From: Spirochaetales bacterium
GTDB lineage: Bacteria; Spirochaetota; Spirochaetia; DTKZ01
DNA length: 11,333 nt
Direction of reading: 5' to 3'
Assembly (NCBI GenBank): GCA_031280945.1
Contig: JAITGB010000016.1
Coordinates: forward strand, 1 to 11,333
Each line of letters begins with the position of its first letter. Within the stretch, counting starts at the first letter, position 1. The notes under the pieces were generated by a model. That model was not told the DNA's origin. It made no database searches and was given only the letters and a program-made list of their open reading frames with translations. A program made the position numbers and the translations under genes. This document shows positions 6,240 through 11,333 of the stretch, one piece after another.

Positions 6240-8165
6240 ATGATTAATATCGCGTTTATTGTTCCCTATCCTGAGCTTTTAGACAAGGTTAAAGTTATTA
6301 TCGCCGACTACAAATCAATTTCTCAAAAAGAAGTCAACATATCCTTATTCGCAATCAGCCTGCTTGAAAAGCTCATGAAAGACCCTCACCACGATGTCCT
6401 CGTGGCCCGGGGTTTTGCCGCCTTGACCCTGCGCATACGCAACAGCAGTATTCCTGTCGTGGAACTGCCCATCACGACCTGCGATATAATACAGGCGGTT
6501 GAGGAGTGTATCGAAAAATACGGGGTGCGGCGCATAGCCCTCGTTGGCCCGAATTTTTCCTCGGAGGAGATTGCGGTTCTCGATACGATGCTTCCCTGCT
6601 CTCTTGCGTGTTACGATGTTACAGATAGTGAGCTTATCTGTGAGCGTATCAAAAAAGCCATGCGGGACGGCTGCGATTCAATTATTGGCGGAAATACCGC
6701 CCACGACTGTGCCGAAAGGCTGGGGTACCCTTCGGTAACTATCAAGACGAGCGAAAATGCCATACGCCGCGCGCTCGACGAAGCCATGCACGTTGTTGAG
6801 GTAATGCGGCAGGAGCGCGAGCGCTCTCAAATGTTTACGACAATTTCGCAATGCTCCAAAGACGGAATTATGTACGTAGCTGTTGACAACACTATCCTTA
6901 CGGCGAATCCGGCCAGTATGCAGATTCTTGACGGCGGCAGGAACCGCATTATCGGCGTAAACATTTCCTGCGTGTCCCAGGAGATGTGCAAAAATGCCGA
7001 TGAAGCGCGCAGAGAATGCCGCGAAATATCCAATCATCTTTATAGGCATGGCGGGAGTACCCTTTCGGTAAACTATCTTCCTGTTCTGGTAGGGGGCAGT
7101 GTAACGGGCGTTATTATCACGTTTCAGGACATTACGCGCATTCAGCAGATGGAAACGCAGATACGCCAGAAATTAAGCGAAAAGGGACTTGGCGCCCGTT
7201 ACTGTTTTACCGACATCATTCATACAAGCGAATCCCTCAATCATCTCATAGAACAGGCGCGGCGTTACGCGGCGGTTTCTTCCAATGTGCTTATCGAGGG
7301 GGAAACGGGAACAGGCAAGGAGCTTTTTGCGCAGAGTATTCATAACGCCAGCGCGCGAAGCGCGGGGCCTTTTGTCGCAATAAACTGCGCCGCGATTCCA
7401 GAGAATCTTCTCGAATCGGAAATGTTTGGGTATGAGGAGGGCGCTTTTACCGGAACAAGCAAGGGCGGCAAAATAGGGCTTTTTGAGCTTGCGCATAACG
7501 GTACTTTGTTCCTTGACGAGGTTTCCGAACTGCCGCTCAACTTTCAGGGAAAGCTCTTGCGGGTATTGCAGGAACGCGAGGTACGCCGCGTGGGAGCAAA
7601 CAAGGTAAAGGCTGTGGACGTGCGTATTATCGCGGCTTCCAATGTTAACCTCAAGCGGCTTGTTTCGCAGGGGAGCTTTCGCAAAGATTTATTCTACAGG
7701 ATAGATGTACTGAAACTCTCTATTCCGCCTTTGTCCGAAAGGCCGGAAGACGTAAAAACGCTTTTTCTGCATTTTATCGAATGGTATAACGGGCAGCTTG
7801 ATACGAAGATTTCGGAAGTTTCTCCTCGCGCGCTTGAACTTTTATGCGCGCACACGTTTGACGGAAATATCCGGGAGCTGAAAAATACGGCGGAGCGCGT
7901 GAGTATTCTGTGTATGGATTCTCATGTGGTAACCGAAGCGGATATACGTTCGGCCCTGTACGACCACGAGACTTTAGAGGAGGCGGTTTCGCCTCTGGGC
8001 AAAATTGAGGCTATGCACACCCAGCAGGGCAAAAATGAGCGGGACCTCATCATCGGGGTACTCAAGGAATGCGCCGGCAATCAAACGCGGGCGGCGCGTG
8101 AGCTAGGTATTGACAGGACTACCTTGTGGCGCAAACTGCGCAAGCACAGTATTTCCCGCGTATGA
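6240..8165 (+). CDS. Sigma-54-dependent transcriptional activator, PrpR type (PrpR_N-PAS-AAA+-Fis HTH)
   Basis: This is an enhancer-binding protein that remodels RpoN-RNA polymerase using ATP. I start it at the ATG at 6240, behind GAGGGAG; the in-frame GTG at 6228 has no ribosome site. It has 641 residues. Residues 1-190 resemble the PrpR_N sensor domain, which binds small metabolites in propionate regulators. A PAS domain covers about 205-300. The AAA+ domain follows, with Walker A GETGTGKE at 354-361, the sigma-54-contact loop GAFTGT at 401-406, Walker B GTLFLDE at 421-427 and FRKDLFYRID near the arginine finger. The Fis-type helix-turn-helix is at about 614-637 (NQTRAARELGIDRTTLWRKL). There is no phosphorylatable receiver domain, so control is probably by ligand. 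It is divergent from DRL-tctCBA, its most likely target. The inducer is unknown. Confidence 0.95.
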   Translation: MINIAFIVPYPELLDKVKVIIADYKSISQKEVNISLFAISLLEKLMKDPHHDVLVARGFAALTLRIRNSSIPVVELPITTCDIIQAVEECIEKYGVRRIALVGPNFSSEEIAVLDTMLPCSLACYDVTDSELICERIKKAMRDGCDSIIGGNTAHDCAERLGYPSVTIKTSENAIRRALDEAMHVVEVMRQERERSQMFTTISQCSKDGIMYVAVDNTILTANPASMQILDGGRNRIIGVNISCVSQEMCKNADEARRECREISNHLYRHGGSTLSVNYLPVLVGGSVTGVIITFQDITRIQQMETQIRQKLSEKGLGARYCFTDIIHTSESLNHLIEQARRYAAVSSNVLIEGETGTGKELFAQSIHNASARSAGPFVAINCAAIPENLLESEMFGYEEGAFTGTSKGGKIGLFELAHNGTLFLDEVSELPLNFQGKLLRVLQEREVRRVGANKVKAVDVRIIAASNVNLKRLVSQGSFRKDLFYRIDVLKLSIPPLSERPEDVKTLFLHFIEWYNGQLDTKISEVSPRALELLCAHTFDGNIRELKNTAERVSILCMDSHVVTEADIRSALYDHETLEEAVSPLGKIEAMHTQQGKNERDLIIGVLKECAGNQTRAARELGIDRTTLWRKLRKHSISRV

Positions 8166-8193
8166 AAGGGGGTTAGATGAAATGGGGGCAGAG

Positions 8194-8250
8194 TGTATAG
8201 AAAAGTATACATAAAAAGCTATGGATAAGATTATAGTATTAAGGTATTAT
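8194..8250 (+). promoter_or_regulatory. Promoter and candidate operator of the PIN toxin pair
   Basis: TGTATA and TATACA form an inverted repeat with a 6-base centre at 8194-8211. Downstream, TGGATA (8222-8227), 17 bases and TATTAT (8245-8250) make a plausible sigma-70 promoter. The predicted start falls at about 8257, next to the toxin ATG at 8258, and no Shine-Dalgarno is visible. The transcript may be leaderless or nearly so. The inverted repeat is placed where an autorepressor could bind, which is inference. Confidence 0.45.
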
Positions 8251-8257
8251 ATAAATT

Positions 8258-8698
8258 ATGAAGCTATATTTAGACCATTGTGCCTATAATAGGCCATTTG
8301 ATGACCAGAGTAATATCAAAAATCAACTTGAAACAACCGCAAAATTATATATTCAAAGCCAGATAAAACAGGGAGTATATGAGTTAGTCTGGTCATATAT
8401 GTCTGATTTTGAAAATAGTAATAATCCAAATGAAGAAAATAGAAATTCTATTCAACAATGGGAGAACATCGCAAAATATAAATGTAAATCTTCAGAAAAT
8501 ATACTAGACCGTGGAAAAGAAATAGCAAAACATAAAATTAGTTCAAAAGATGCTTTACATATTTCATGTGCGATAGAAAGTCAATGTGAATATTTTATAA
8601 CTACTGACAGAGGTTTAACGAACAAATCGATAGAAAAAATCATAATAATAAATCCTGTTGACTTTGTAAGAATTATGGAGGATACCAATGATAAATGA
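8258..8698 (+). CDS. PIN-domain protein, VapC-like toxin candidate
   Basis: This is a 146-residue PIN-fold protein, probably a metal-dependent RNase acting as the toxin of a type II toxin-antitoxin pair. Acidic active-site candidates are in the usual order: Asp6 in LYLDHCAYNRPFDD, Glu52 in MSDFENSNNP, Asp98 in SKDALHISCAIE and Asp117 in FITTDRGL. The C-terminal NPVDF is typical of this PIN subgroup. The gene is strikingly AT-rich compared with its neighbours, uses many AAA, ATA and AAT codons, and has no visible ribosome site. These features suggest recent acquisition. It overlaps the next gene by 11 bp. Toxicity is not shown by sequence alone. Confidence 0.8.
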   Translation: MKLYLDHCAYNRPFDDQSNIKNQLETTAKLYIQSQIKQGVYELVWSYMSDFENSNNPNEENRNSIQQWENIAKYKCKSSENILDRGKEIAKHKISSKDALHISCAIESQCEYFITTDRGLTNKSIEKIIIINPVDFVRIMEDTNDK

Positions 8699-8888
8699 AA
8701 CAGTTCTAAGAATTGAGGCCATAGATTTATTAATAAAAACATTCGGGGTTCTCGATACTGAACGTTTTATTACAAGTATAAAAAGCAGTAATTTTGACTA
8801 TACTGAATGGCATAAAAATTTATGGAAAGACAAAAATATAGAGGAAATACATAAAATGGCAACAGAATTTGCAACGAAGAAAATATAA
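8688..8888 (+). CDS. Small partner protein of the PIN toxin, putative antitoxin
   Basis: This 66-residue protein starts inside the 3' end of the PIN gene, with GGAGG at 8677-8681 six bases before its ATG. It contains ERFITSIKSSNFDYTEWHKNLW, a pattern I recall from small proteins encoded beside PIN-domain genes (FDYTEW motif), followed by a helical EEIHKMATEF tail. There is no obvious AbrB, RHH or HTH DNA-binding motif. The 11-bp overlap and strong ribosome site imply coupled translation. The antitoxin role is inferred from pairing. Toxin-first order is less common than antitoxin-first. Confidence 0.65.
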   Translation: MINETVLRIEAIDLLIKTFGVLDTERFITSIKSSNFDYTEWHKNLWKDKNIEEIHKMATEFATKKI

Positions 8889-8950
8889 TAGAGTATAAAA
8901 ATGCCGCAAAAAGCCGGAACGCTTTCTTCAAAAATGTGATACGGTTTAGG

Positions 8951-8978
8951 GCAACATTGCTGTTGCAGGAGTGCAATA
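8951..8978. promoter_or_regulatory. Second cluster of TGTTGC-type half-sites
   Basis: GCAACA at 8951-8956 and TGTTGC at 8961-8966 form a 6-bp inverted repeat with a 4-base centre. TGCAATA follows at 8972-8978, so TTGCA-N4-TGCAA also makes a palindrome. The core matches the TGTTGCAC/GTGCAACA sites beside the regulator gene. The cluster lies about 300-330 bp upstream of the predicted sigma-54 start of the MDR dehydrogenase gene, within enhancer range. Confidence 0.5.
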
Positions 8979-9014
8979 GCGGGGGATGAAAACAGGGGGT
9001 TTTCATCCCCCGCG
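8979..9014. repeat. Strong 14-bp inverted repeat
   Basis: Perfect 14-bp arms (GCGGGGGATGAAAA at 8979-8992 and its complement at 9001-9014) enclose an 8-base loop. No T-tract follows on the + strand. It starts one base after the half-site cluster. It could be a transcription-stopping or structural element, and its function is unknown. Confidence 0.6.
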
Positions 9015-9182
9015 CAGGGTTTTGCGTACCGTATGCTCCCGCAAACCGCGAAAATCCGGGCAAAACCCTGCGGGGGTAAGAGGCCGCGCAAGGGTTTTGC
9101 GCACGATTTTGCAGTTCTCCGAACTGTAAGGCGCGCAAAACCGAAGGATTGGAGGGGGCGCGAAGCGCGTCCCAACGGGACC
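9014..9182. repeat. Nested inverted and direct repeats of a GCGCAAGGGTTTTGCG motif
   Basis: CGCAGGGTTTTGC at 9014-9026 pairs perfectly with GCAAAACCCTGCG at 9061-9073. A near-identical direct copy, CGCGCAAGGGTTTTGCGC, lies at about 9086-9103. GGTTTTGCGC at 9094-9103 pairs with GCGCAAAACC at 9134-9143, enclosing a small CAGTTC-TCC-GAACTG hairpin (9113-9127). Two more short stems follow, GCGC-GAA-GCGC at 9159-9169 and GTCCC-AAC-GGGAC at 9170-9182. The motif can pair in alternative ways. I find no convincing gene in this 8889-9293 stretch. It looks like a dispersed intergenic repeat element. Confidence 0.55.
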
Positions 9183-9202
9183 GAAGCCCCGCAAAGCCCG
9201 GT

Positions 9203-9225
9203 TTTTTGACCTCAGGTCAAAAAAT
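9203..9225. promoter_or_regulatory. 23-bp perfect palindrome upstream of the MDR dehydrogenase
   Basis: Arms T6-GACCT and AGGTC-A6 flank a single central C. It ends about 30 bp upstream of the -24 element at 9256. The T6 and A6 ends make it symmetrical for both strands, so it could be a bidirectional terminator-like stem, or an operator with core TGACCT-C-AGGTCA. Its nearness to the promoter fits a second regulator. Both readings are inference. Confidence 0.5.
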
Positions 9226-9255
9226 GCGCCCAAATTCTGAATTTTCTGCAAGAGA

Positions 9256-9271
9256 TGGCACTAAATTTGCT
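9256..9271 (+). promoter_or_regulatory. Sigma-54 (-24/-12) promoter of the MDR dehydrogenase gene
   Basis: TGGCACTAAATTTGCT fits the RpoN consensus TGGCAC-N5-TTGCW exactly, with correct GG-to-GC spacing. With -12 at 9270 the start should be near 9282, one base before the GGAGG at 9283-9287, giving a leader of only about 12 bases. This is one of two sigma-54 promoters in the window. Confidence 0.85.
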
Positions 9272-9293
9272 CGACTAAGGGCGGAGGCGCAGA

Positions 9294-10286
9294 ATGAAAT
9301 TTTTAACGCGGGCTGCCCGGCTGAACGGGCCGTACGACATAGAGCTTGTGGAGCGGGAGCTTGAATGCGGGGATGATGAGCTTATTGTAAAAAATCATCT
9401 TATGGGAATTTGCGGTTCGGACAAGAATTTTTACAGGGGGCTTCTGCCGTTAAAGACCGCGGAATTCCGCCAGGAGCCGAAATTTCCTTTTCTCCTGGGG
9501 CATGAGAGCGGCGGGACTGTTGTCGCTGCGGGAGCGAAGGTTACGGAGTATGCGGTTGGGGATAGGGTGATGGCTTTTGGCTGGAACAATAATTACGCCC
9601 AGTATTTCAAATCAAAGGCGTTTCAGCTTCAGGCTGTTCCCGAGGGTCTTGATATGGACACTGCGTCCCTGGGGGAGCCTGTGGCCTGCGCCATGTATTC
9701 GGGCCTTAACTGCGGCGCCCAGCTCGGCGATACGGTTGTGGTTGTGGGCGCGGGATTCGCGGGGCAAATCATAGCCCAGTGCGCGAAGAAAAAAGGCGCT
9801 CATACTGTTGTCGTTGTAGATGTTCTTGAGGGCAAGCTGGGGCTTGCGAAAAAACTTGGCTGCGATGTTACGCTCAATTCCGCCCGGGAAAATGTCGCGG
9901 AGGCGGTTAAATCTTTGACCGGGGGAGAGGGCGCGGATGTTGTTGTGGAATGCGCGGGTACGGCTGATTCGTTTAATCTGTGCAGCGAAATCATCAAGCA
10001 CAACGGGAAGTTTGTTTTTTATAGCTGGGTAACGACTCCTGTTACGCTGAACATAAGCCGCTGGCATGATGATGGGCTTGAGTTTATCAATACCTGTCTT
10101 GTTCATCATACCTGGCAGGAACGTTCTGTGTGGACGCCGCAGGTTTTCCGTCCGATTATAAAGGGGCTTATCCAGATAAAGCCTCTTGTTACGCATGAGT
10201 TTCCTTTGAGTAAAATCAAGGAGGGCTTTGCCCTTGCGGACAAGGACGAGGCGGCTATTAAGATTGTTTTTAGGCCGGAGGGGTGA
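9294..10286 (+). CDS. Zinc-type medium-chain alcohol/polyol dehydrogenase (MDR superfamily)
   Basis: This 330-residue enzyme oxidises an alcohol or polyol, or reduces a ketone or aldehyde, with a nicotinamide cofactor. The catalytic zinc ligands appear as Cys40 in GICGSD, His70-Glu71 in GHESGG and Glu128 in LGEPVAC. The cofactor fold has GAGFAG at 152-157, and Asp176 ends the second strand, which points to NAD+. The four-cysteine structural-zinc lobe normally found after GDRV is absent: GDRVMAFGWNNNYAQYF runs straight through. The protein is therefore shorter than typical threonine or sorbitol dehydrogenases. The start is the ATG with GGAGG 6 bases upstream. A sigma-54 promoter precedes it, and the half-site cluster farther upstream suggests co-control with DRL-tctCBA. 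The substrate is unknown; a hydroxy-acid or polyol derivative of the imported acid is a reasonable guess. Confidence 0.88.
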   Translation: MKFLTRAARLNGPYDIELVERELECGDDELIVKNHLMGICGSDKNFYRGLLPLKTAEFRQEPKFPFLLGHESGGTVVAAGAKVTEYAVGDRVMAFGWNNNYAQYFKSKAFQLQAVPEGLDMDTASLGEPVACAMYSGLNCGAQLGDTVVVVGAGFAGQIIAQCAKKKGAHTVVVVDVLEGKLGLAKKLGCDVTLNSARENVAEAVKSLTGGEGADVVVECAGTADSFNLCSEIIKHNGKFVFYSWVTTPVTLNISRWHDDGLEFINTCLVHHTWQERSVWTPQVFRPIIKGLIQIKPLVTHEFPLSKIKEGFALADKDEAAIKIVFRPEG

Positions 10287-10310
10287 GGGGACGGCTCCCC
10301 CGGAATTCCC

Positions 10311-10414
10311 CACGAAAAGCACGAAAGCGTACGAAAGCGCACGAAAAAATACAGGTGAAAAGAACCCTGTTTTTTCTTTCAAATCCTCTTATTTCCCTTT
10401 CGTGAATTTTCGTG
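10311..10414. repeat. CACGAAA-type short repeats in opposing orientation
   Basis: Four tandem units of about 9-10 bp (CACGAAAAG, CACGAAAGCG, TACGAAAGCG, CACGAAAAAA) start at 10311, 10320, 10330 and 10340. Two complementary units (CTTTCGTG at 10397-10404, TTTTCGTG at 10407-10414) lie 50 bp downstream. The two sets can fold into an imperfect long hairpin. Units are degenerate and there are no spacers, so this is not a CRISPR array. The 316-bp gap 10287-10602 holds this element, a terminator candidate, palindromes and the next promoter, and no gene that I can support. Confidence 0.6.
10344..10375 (+). terminator. Candidate intrinsic terminator after the MDR dehydrogenase
   Basis: ACAGG at 10351-10355 pairs with CCTGT at 10366-10370 across a 10-base loop, followed by a T-tract (10370-10375). 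An A-tract at 10344-10349 lets the stem extend by A-T pairs past one bulged base. The symmetry could allow termination in both directions. The GC part of the stem is short, so strength is uncertain. Confidence 0.45.
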
Positions 10415-10428
10415 TCTCGCTGACCTGA

Positions 10429-10453
10429 GCGGCTCCGCCGCGAAATTTCGCGG
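10429..10453. repeat. Overlapping GC-rich palindromes
   Basis: GCGGC-TCC-GCCGC at 10429-10441 overlaps a perfect 16-bp palindrome CCGCGAAATTTCGCGG at 10438-10453. The two cannot form at the same time. The GCTCCGC core resembles the hairpin at 1263-1279. No function can be assigned. Confidence 0.45.
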
Positions 10454-10504
10454 GAACTCTTTTTCGTTTGAACGCCCGCCTCTCTTTTCGGCCATATAAA
10501 TTAT

Positions 10505-10530
10505 GAGGCATTGCGCAGAGGCATTGCGCA
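10505..10530 (+). repeat. Exact tandem 13-bp direct repeat before the aldehyde dehydrogenase promoter
   Basis: GAGGCATTGCGCA occurs twice in immediate tandem at 10505-10517 and 10518-10530. The array ends 3 bases before the -35 element, the usual place for an activator bound as a tandem dimer. Which protein binds is unknown. Confidence 0.55.
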
Positions 10531-10533
10531 TAA

Positions 10534-10564
10534 TTGACAGAAAACCCCTATTGTCATACAATAG
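10534..10564 (+). promoter_or_regulatory. Sigma-70 promoter with overlapping inverted repeat
   Basis: TTGACA at 10534-10539, exactly 17 bases, then TACAAT at 10557-10562 is close to the sigma-70 consensus, with a start near 10569. CTATTGT-CAT-ACAATAG at 10548-10564 is a 7-bp inverted repeat covering the -10, which suits a repressor operator. The downstream gene starts about 34 bases after the predicted start. Confidence 0.75.
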
Positions 10565-10602
10565 ACTGTCCCGTTCGGGGAGCGATTTTACAGGAGGTTC
10601 CT

Positions 10603-11333
10603 ATGAGTGTGCAAAAGCTTAAATATTGCTGCAATGGCCAGTGGCGTGATTCGAAGACAGATAAATGGATGGACGTGTTTGACCCGAGTACGGGCGAGGT
10701 GATTGCCCAGGCGCCCTGTTGTACGGAAAGCGAACTGAGGGCGACCCTTGATGCGGCCCAAAAAGCCTACGGGGAGTGGGCCATGACTCCTGTAATCCGG
10801 CGAACCCAAATTCTTTTTAAATTCCGCGACCTTGTGGTAGAGCACATGGACGAACTCACCCGGCTCGTGGCGCGCGAACACGGAAAAGTCTGGGAGGAGG
10901 CCGCAGGCGATATTTTAAAGGTAAAAGAGCCCATAGAGCTCGCCTGCGGAGCCGCGAGCCTCCTGCAGGGCGAAGCCCTGATGAACACACGTACAGGCTA
11001 CGATTCGGTACTCTACCGCGAACCCATAGGCGTCTTCGGCGGAATTGTTCCCTTTAATGTCCCGGGCATGATTCCTTTCGGCTGGATGACGCCCCTGTGC
11101 ATCGCCACAGGGAACTGTATCGTCTTAAAATCCTCCAGCACAACGCCCATGACGAGTATCAGGCTCCTTGAGCTTCTCATGGAAGCAGGCCTTCCTCCGG
11201 GGGTTGTAAGCGTTAGTACAACCGACCGTTCGGTGGGAGACCTCATGCTCACAAGCCCCATCATCAAAGGAGTGTGCTTTGTGGGCACAACCTCCGTCGG
11301 CCTTCAGGTGTATTCCCGCGCCGCCGCCCACGG
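10603..11333 (+). CDS. Aldehyde dehydrogenase, methylmalonate-semialdehyde dehydrogenase-like, 3'-truncated
   Basis: The first 243 codons of an aldehyde dehydrogenase run off the window end. The ATG at 10603 has AGGAGG 5 bases upstream. The closest family by eye is the CoA-acylating methylmalonate/malonate-semialdehyde dehydrogenase group (MmsA/IolA), which converts a semialdehyde to an acyl-CoA. Seen are FDPSTGEVIA near 26-35, YREPIGVFGGIVPFNVPGMIPF from 138 (split here by the conserved Asn at 152), GNCIVLKSSS with cofactor-binding Lys176, EAGLPPGVVSV near 194-204 and FVGTTSVG at 226-233. The usual KPSE is KSSS here. The catalytic cysteine and the CoA-site residues are outside the window, so CoA-acylation is unproven. 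Unlike its upstream neighbour, it has a sigma-70 promoter. Confidence 0.82.
   Translation, partial: MSVQKLKYCCNGQWRDSKTDKWMDVFDPSTGEVIAQAPCCTESELRATLDAAQKAYGEWAMTPVIRRTQILFKFRDLVVEHMDELTRLVAREHGKVWEEAAGDILKVKEPIELACGAASLLQGEALMNTRTGYDSVLYREPIGVFGGIVPFNVPGMIPFGWMTPLCIATGNCIVLKSSSTTPMTSIRLLELLMEAGLPPGVVSVSTTDRSVGDLMLTSPIIKGVCFVGTTSVGLQVYSRAAAH

Noticed and set aside
7440..7457. GAFTGT instead of GAFTGA in the sigma-54 contact loop as an unusual change
   Set aside because: Small variation at the sixth position is common among PrpR-type activators, so it does not suggest loss of function.
8770..9251. Several minus-strand open frames over the antitoxin-like gene and the repeat region
   Set aside because: They read through inverted repeats and AT-rich antisense sequence, have no domain, and overlap one another in different frames.
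9612..10382. 256-codon open frame on the minus strand
   Set aside because: It is antisense to the MDR dehydrogenase, has no recognisable domain or ribosome site, and reflects codon bias of the real gene.
10311..10414. Possible CRISPR array
   Set aside because: Units are only 9-10 bp, degenerate and contiguous with no spacers, and no cas gene is present.
10505..10530. A third sigma-54 promoter at the GGCATTGC repeats
   Set aside because: GGCA and TTGC pieces are present but the GG-to-GC spacing does not fit the -24/-12 rule.

Overview
The window looks like a piece of a mid-GC spirochaete chromosome, probably a Treponema-like or termite-gut-type treponeme. This rests on the TctC secretion signal ending in Ala-Gly-Gly-Gly-Ala-Glu, a style common in spirochaetal solute-binding proteins, on a plant-type (class II) ketol-acid reductoisomerase, and on GC-rich hairpin families between genes. 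The taxonomic call is an inference and no search was run.

Left to right: (1) the 3' two thirds of ilvC (+), ending in GC-rich hairpins and an intrinsic terminator; (2) a leftward operon at 5959-1378 encoding a DXR-like (DRL) oxidoreductase with a C-terminal SAF domain, followed by the tripartite tricarboxylate transporter genes tctC, tctB and tctA; (3) a divergent control region with a -24/-12 sigma-54 promoter facing the operon and clustered TGTTGC half-sites beside the next gene; (4) a rightward PrpR-type sigma-54 activator (PrpR_N, PAS, AAA+, Fis-type helix-turn-helix); (5) a small AT-rich PIN toxin/antitoxin-like pair; (6) a 405-bp intergenic stretch with more TGTTGC-type half-sites, several large inverted repeats, a 23-bp palindrome and a second sigma-54 promoter; (7) a zinc-type MDR dehydrogenase; (8) a repeat-rich spacer with a strong sigma-70 promoter; (9) the start of a methylmalonate-semialdehyde-dehydrogenase-like aldehyde dehydrogenase, cut by the window end.

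The working model is an inducible carboxylate or sugar-acid utilisation locus. The transporter imports an organic acid. The PrpR-type protein senses it or a metabolite of it and activates two sigma-54 promoters, one for DRL-tctCBA and one for the MDR dehydrogenase. The DRL enzyme, the MDR dehydrogenase and perhaps the CoA-linked aldehyde dehydrogenase would process it. The promoters and enzyme families are visible in the sequence. The substrate and the pathway order are not. I see no tRNA, rRNA, CRISPR array, transposase or phage gene.
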